A stretch of DNA of 64,000 nucleotides. Origin: Latilactobacillus graminis DSM 20719. GTDB taxonomy: Bacteria; Bacillota; Bacilli; Lactobacillales; Lactobacillaceae. The stretch is from positions 193,909 to 257,908 of the forward strand of contig NZ_AYZB01000035.1 in NCBI RefSeq assembly GCF_001436415.1, in the 5' to 3' direction. The translations under genes were made by a program, and so were the position numbers. Shown one piece after another: positions 62,720 through 64,000 of this stretch. The notes under the pieces are model-generated. The model had not been told where the DNA came from. It ran no database searches and saw only the letters and a program-made list of their open reading frames with translations. How positions within the stretch are numbered: position 1 is the stretch's first letter; every line of letters starts with the position of its first letter.

Positions 62720-63760
62720 CTAGAAAATCCCGATTTGGTTGATCACTTCTAAAATCACTAACCAAACAGGTGTCATGACAACTGCTAAAACTGTTGATAA
62801 TAAAGATGCGTTTGATGCTAAAATTGCATCTTTATCAAAACTGATTGCATACGCGGCTGCAACCGTTGCCGTTGGGGTCGCCATCATAATCACGATGGTT
62901 GCTAAACTGATGTAGCTGACCGGTAAAATATGGGTCATGGTTAAGATGGCCAATAATACGATATTTAAAGCAGGCACTAAAATCACTTTATTAATACTGT
63001 AGATCCACGATGTCTTGTCTGAAGCCGCATCTTTGAAACTGATTTCGCCAAGGGTGGTCCCAATGGCTAACCAAGCCAATGGTGAACATAAACCGGCTAA
63101 GTATGTCATCGGTTTGAACAACCATGGTGCCGTTTGATCAATTCGTAAGAAAGCTACTGAATGCCCAGCAACGGCCACTTGTGGTAATGCGCCTTGGACT
63201 AACCAGATGATTAACCCGGCAAAAGTGGCGATCACGATTGGATTTAAAAACATGTTTTTCAAGTTCTTCGATGCCATCTTCAAGCCACTCATCTTGATAT
63301 AACCATATGAGTATAAGAAGACCCGGTAACCAATATTGAAGATGGAACTATACATCACGCCTTTAGCCCCAAAAACGGCCCCAACAATTGGAATCCCGAA
63401 GAACGTGGTTGAACCAAAGATCGTCAACACGCGTAATGTATCTTGTTGATCACCCTTAAAGCGTAAGTATAACGGTTTTGAAATTAAAATTAAAATAATA
63501 TAGATCAAGAAGCCCCAAACTAAAACGTTGATGCCTTCTTTTAAAGTCTTCCCATTAATATCTTGCATGAATGAGTTGAATGCCAAAGCTGGTAAAGCAA
63601 CCGTTAAAACGACTTTTGACAGAATCTTCCCAAATTTATCCGTGAAGATCTCGCGTTTGCGGCAGTAGAATCCTAATAAAATAATAAACACTGTCGACGT
63701 GATCGAACTCACAATATCCATGTTCGTAAACGTCTTCGTTAAAATATCGCCAATACTCAT
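62720..63760 (-). CDS. AEC family transporter (malate permease-like)
   Basis: A 346-residue carrier of the auxin efflux carrier family with ten membrane segments and the conserved middle Asn/Pro-rich crossings (ALPALAFNSFMQDI, MATPTATVAAAYA). Lactobacillus members include MleP malate permeases. Cotranscription with a 2-hydroxyacid dehydrogenase points to a hydroxy- or oxo-acid substrate. GAGGAGAG precedes ATG 63760. A TGTTATAAT extended -10 is about 30 bases upstream. Confidence 0.87.
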   Translation of the reverse strand: MSIGDILTKTFTNMDIVSSITSTVFIILLGFYCRKREIFTDKFGKILSKVVLTVALPALAFNSFMQDINGKTLKEGINVLVWGFLIYIILILISKPLYLRFKGDQQDTLRVLTIFGSTTFFGIPIVGAVFGAKGVMYSSIFNIGYRVFLYSYGYIKMSGLKMASKNLKNMFLNPIVIATFAGLIIWLVQGALPQVAVAGHSVAFLRIDQTAPWLFKPMTYLAGLCSPLAWLAIGTTLGEISFKDAASDKTSWIYSINKVILVPALNIVLLAILTMTHILPVSYISLATIVIMMATPTATVAAAYAISFDKDAILASNASLLSTVLAVVMTPVWLVILEVINQIGIF

Positions 63761-63862
63761 CTGTACTCTCCTCTGTTATAACATTTAGTCCGCTGTATTA
63801 TAACACGGACAACTGGTATCGATTATAACAAGAATAAGTTTGAAATGAAATAGGTAAATAAA

Positions 63863-63893
63863 AAAGAGTGGCGAAAACCCCACTCCTTTTAAA
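63863..63893 (-). terminator. Terminator of the GH1 gene at the right edge
   Basis: Minus-strand stem AAAGGAGTGG / CCACTCTTTT followed by T-run. Confidence 0.8.
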
Positions 63894-63899
63894 AAACAT

Positions 63900-64000
63900 T
63901 TAACACCGATACTTAGCAATCAAGTCTTTAAACCAATAAAAACTCTTCTTCGGCACACGTTGCATGTCCTTCAAATCATGATTCGTGCGGTTAACATAGA
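63900..64000 (-). CDS. GH1 family glycosidase, C-terminal end (partial, runs off the right edge)
   Basis: The last 33 codons of a minus-strand gene with stop at 63900-63902. The fragment RVPKKSFYWFKDLIAKYR is the usual C-terminus of GH1 6-phospho-beta-glucosidases (KKS-x-x-W-Y/F-K). The body of the gene lies outside the window, so specificity and start are unknown. Confidence 0.75.
   Translation of the reverse strand, partial: YVNRTNHDLKDMQRVPKKSFYWFKDLIAKYRC

Overview
The window reads as a chromosomal segment of a low-GC Gram-positive lactic acid bacterium, most likely Latilactobacillus (L. sakei / L. curvatus group). This is inference from the gene set: pyruvate oxidase, methylglyoxal synthase, trehalose PTS operon, N-deoxyribosyltransferase, RbsU/GlcU-type sugar uptake, HrcA/CIRCE heat-shock control, CcpA cre sites and strong AGGAGG ribosome binding sites. 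I see no insertion sequence, prophage, CRISPR array or replication origin.

Layout. 1-5400: end of an ABC exporter (ATPase plus FtsX-like permease), CPBP protease-like protein, small hypotheticals, a YoaK/DUF1275 membrane protein, methylglyoxal synthase and a membrane-anchored flavoprotein. 5500-8160: two tRNA genes (Glu-CUC, Gln-CUG) beside an SOS-controlled translesion polymerase operon. 8365-12200: LysM cell-wall protein, Kup potassium transporter, a 55-residue membrane protein and nucleoside deoxyribosyltransferase. 12200-18130: GH1 glycosidase, glycerol facilitator, exported proteins of unknown role, a C39-like peptidase, and two candidate small RNAs lying between genes. 18361-24712: glucose-6-phosphate isomerase, a tryptophan-type ABC importer (trpXYZ) behind an elaborate peptide-coupled attenuator, and pyruvate oxidase. 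24770-27800: PnuC, a MerR regulator and two VIT/CCC1 transporters. 27941-32806: trehalose operon (treB-treA-EIIA) with divergent treR and a decayed gene at its end. 32854-46603: cell-envelope and transport genes (YfhO, GRP transporter, VanZ, GT4, LTA synthase-like), a degenerate ABC pair, an NCS1 permease behind a PyrR-type attenuator, and a two-component system. 46959-61552: HAD phosphatase, then the conserved block rimP-nusA-rnpM-ylxQ-infB-rbfA-truB-ribF-hemW-hrcA-grpE-dnaK-dnaJ, all on the minus strand. 61694-64000: D-2-hydroxyacid dehydrogenase, AEC transporter and the end of a GH1 gene.

How it works together. Carbon use is under visible catabolite control (cre at pox and tre). The trehalose operon also has a TreR-like operator inside its promoter spacer. 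Protein quality control is HrcA/CIRCE regulated, and DNA damage tolerance has a LexA/HdiR-type box. Import of amino acids and pyrimidines is controlled by RNA leaders rather than by repressors.

The most striking element is the 19908-20115 leader. A 16-codon peptide with one Trp codon precedes seven RNA segments that can pair either as 1:2, 3:4, 5:6 (no terminator) or as 2:3, 4:5, 6:7 (two consecutive terminators). I did not recognise this cascade as a described element. Other points worth a second look are the candidate small RNAs at 13812-13907 and 17744-17796, the unusual tRNA-Glu(CUC), and the ABC-like pair at 41471-42666 whose ATPase has lost its nucleotide-binding motifs.
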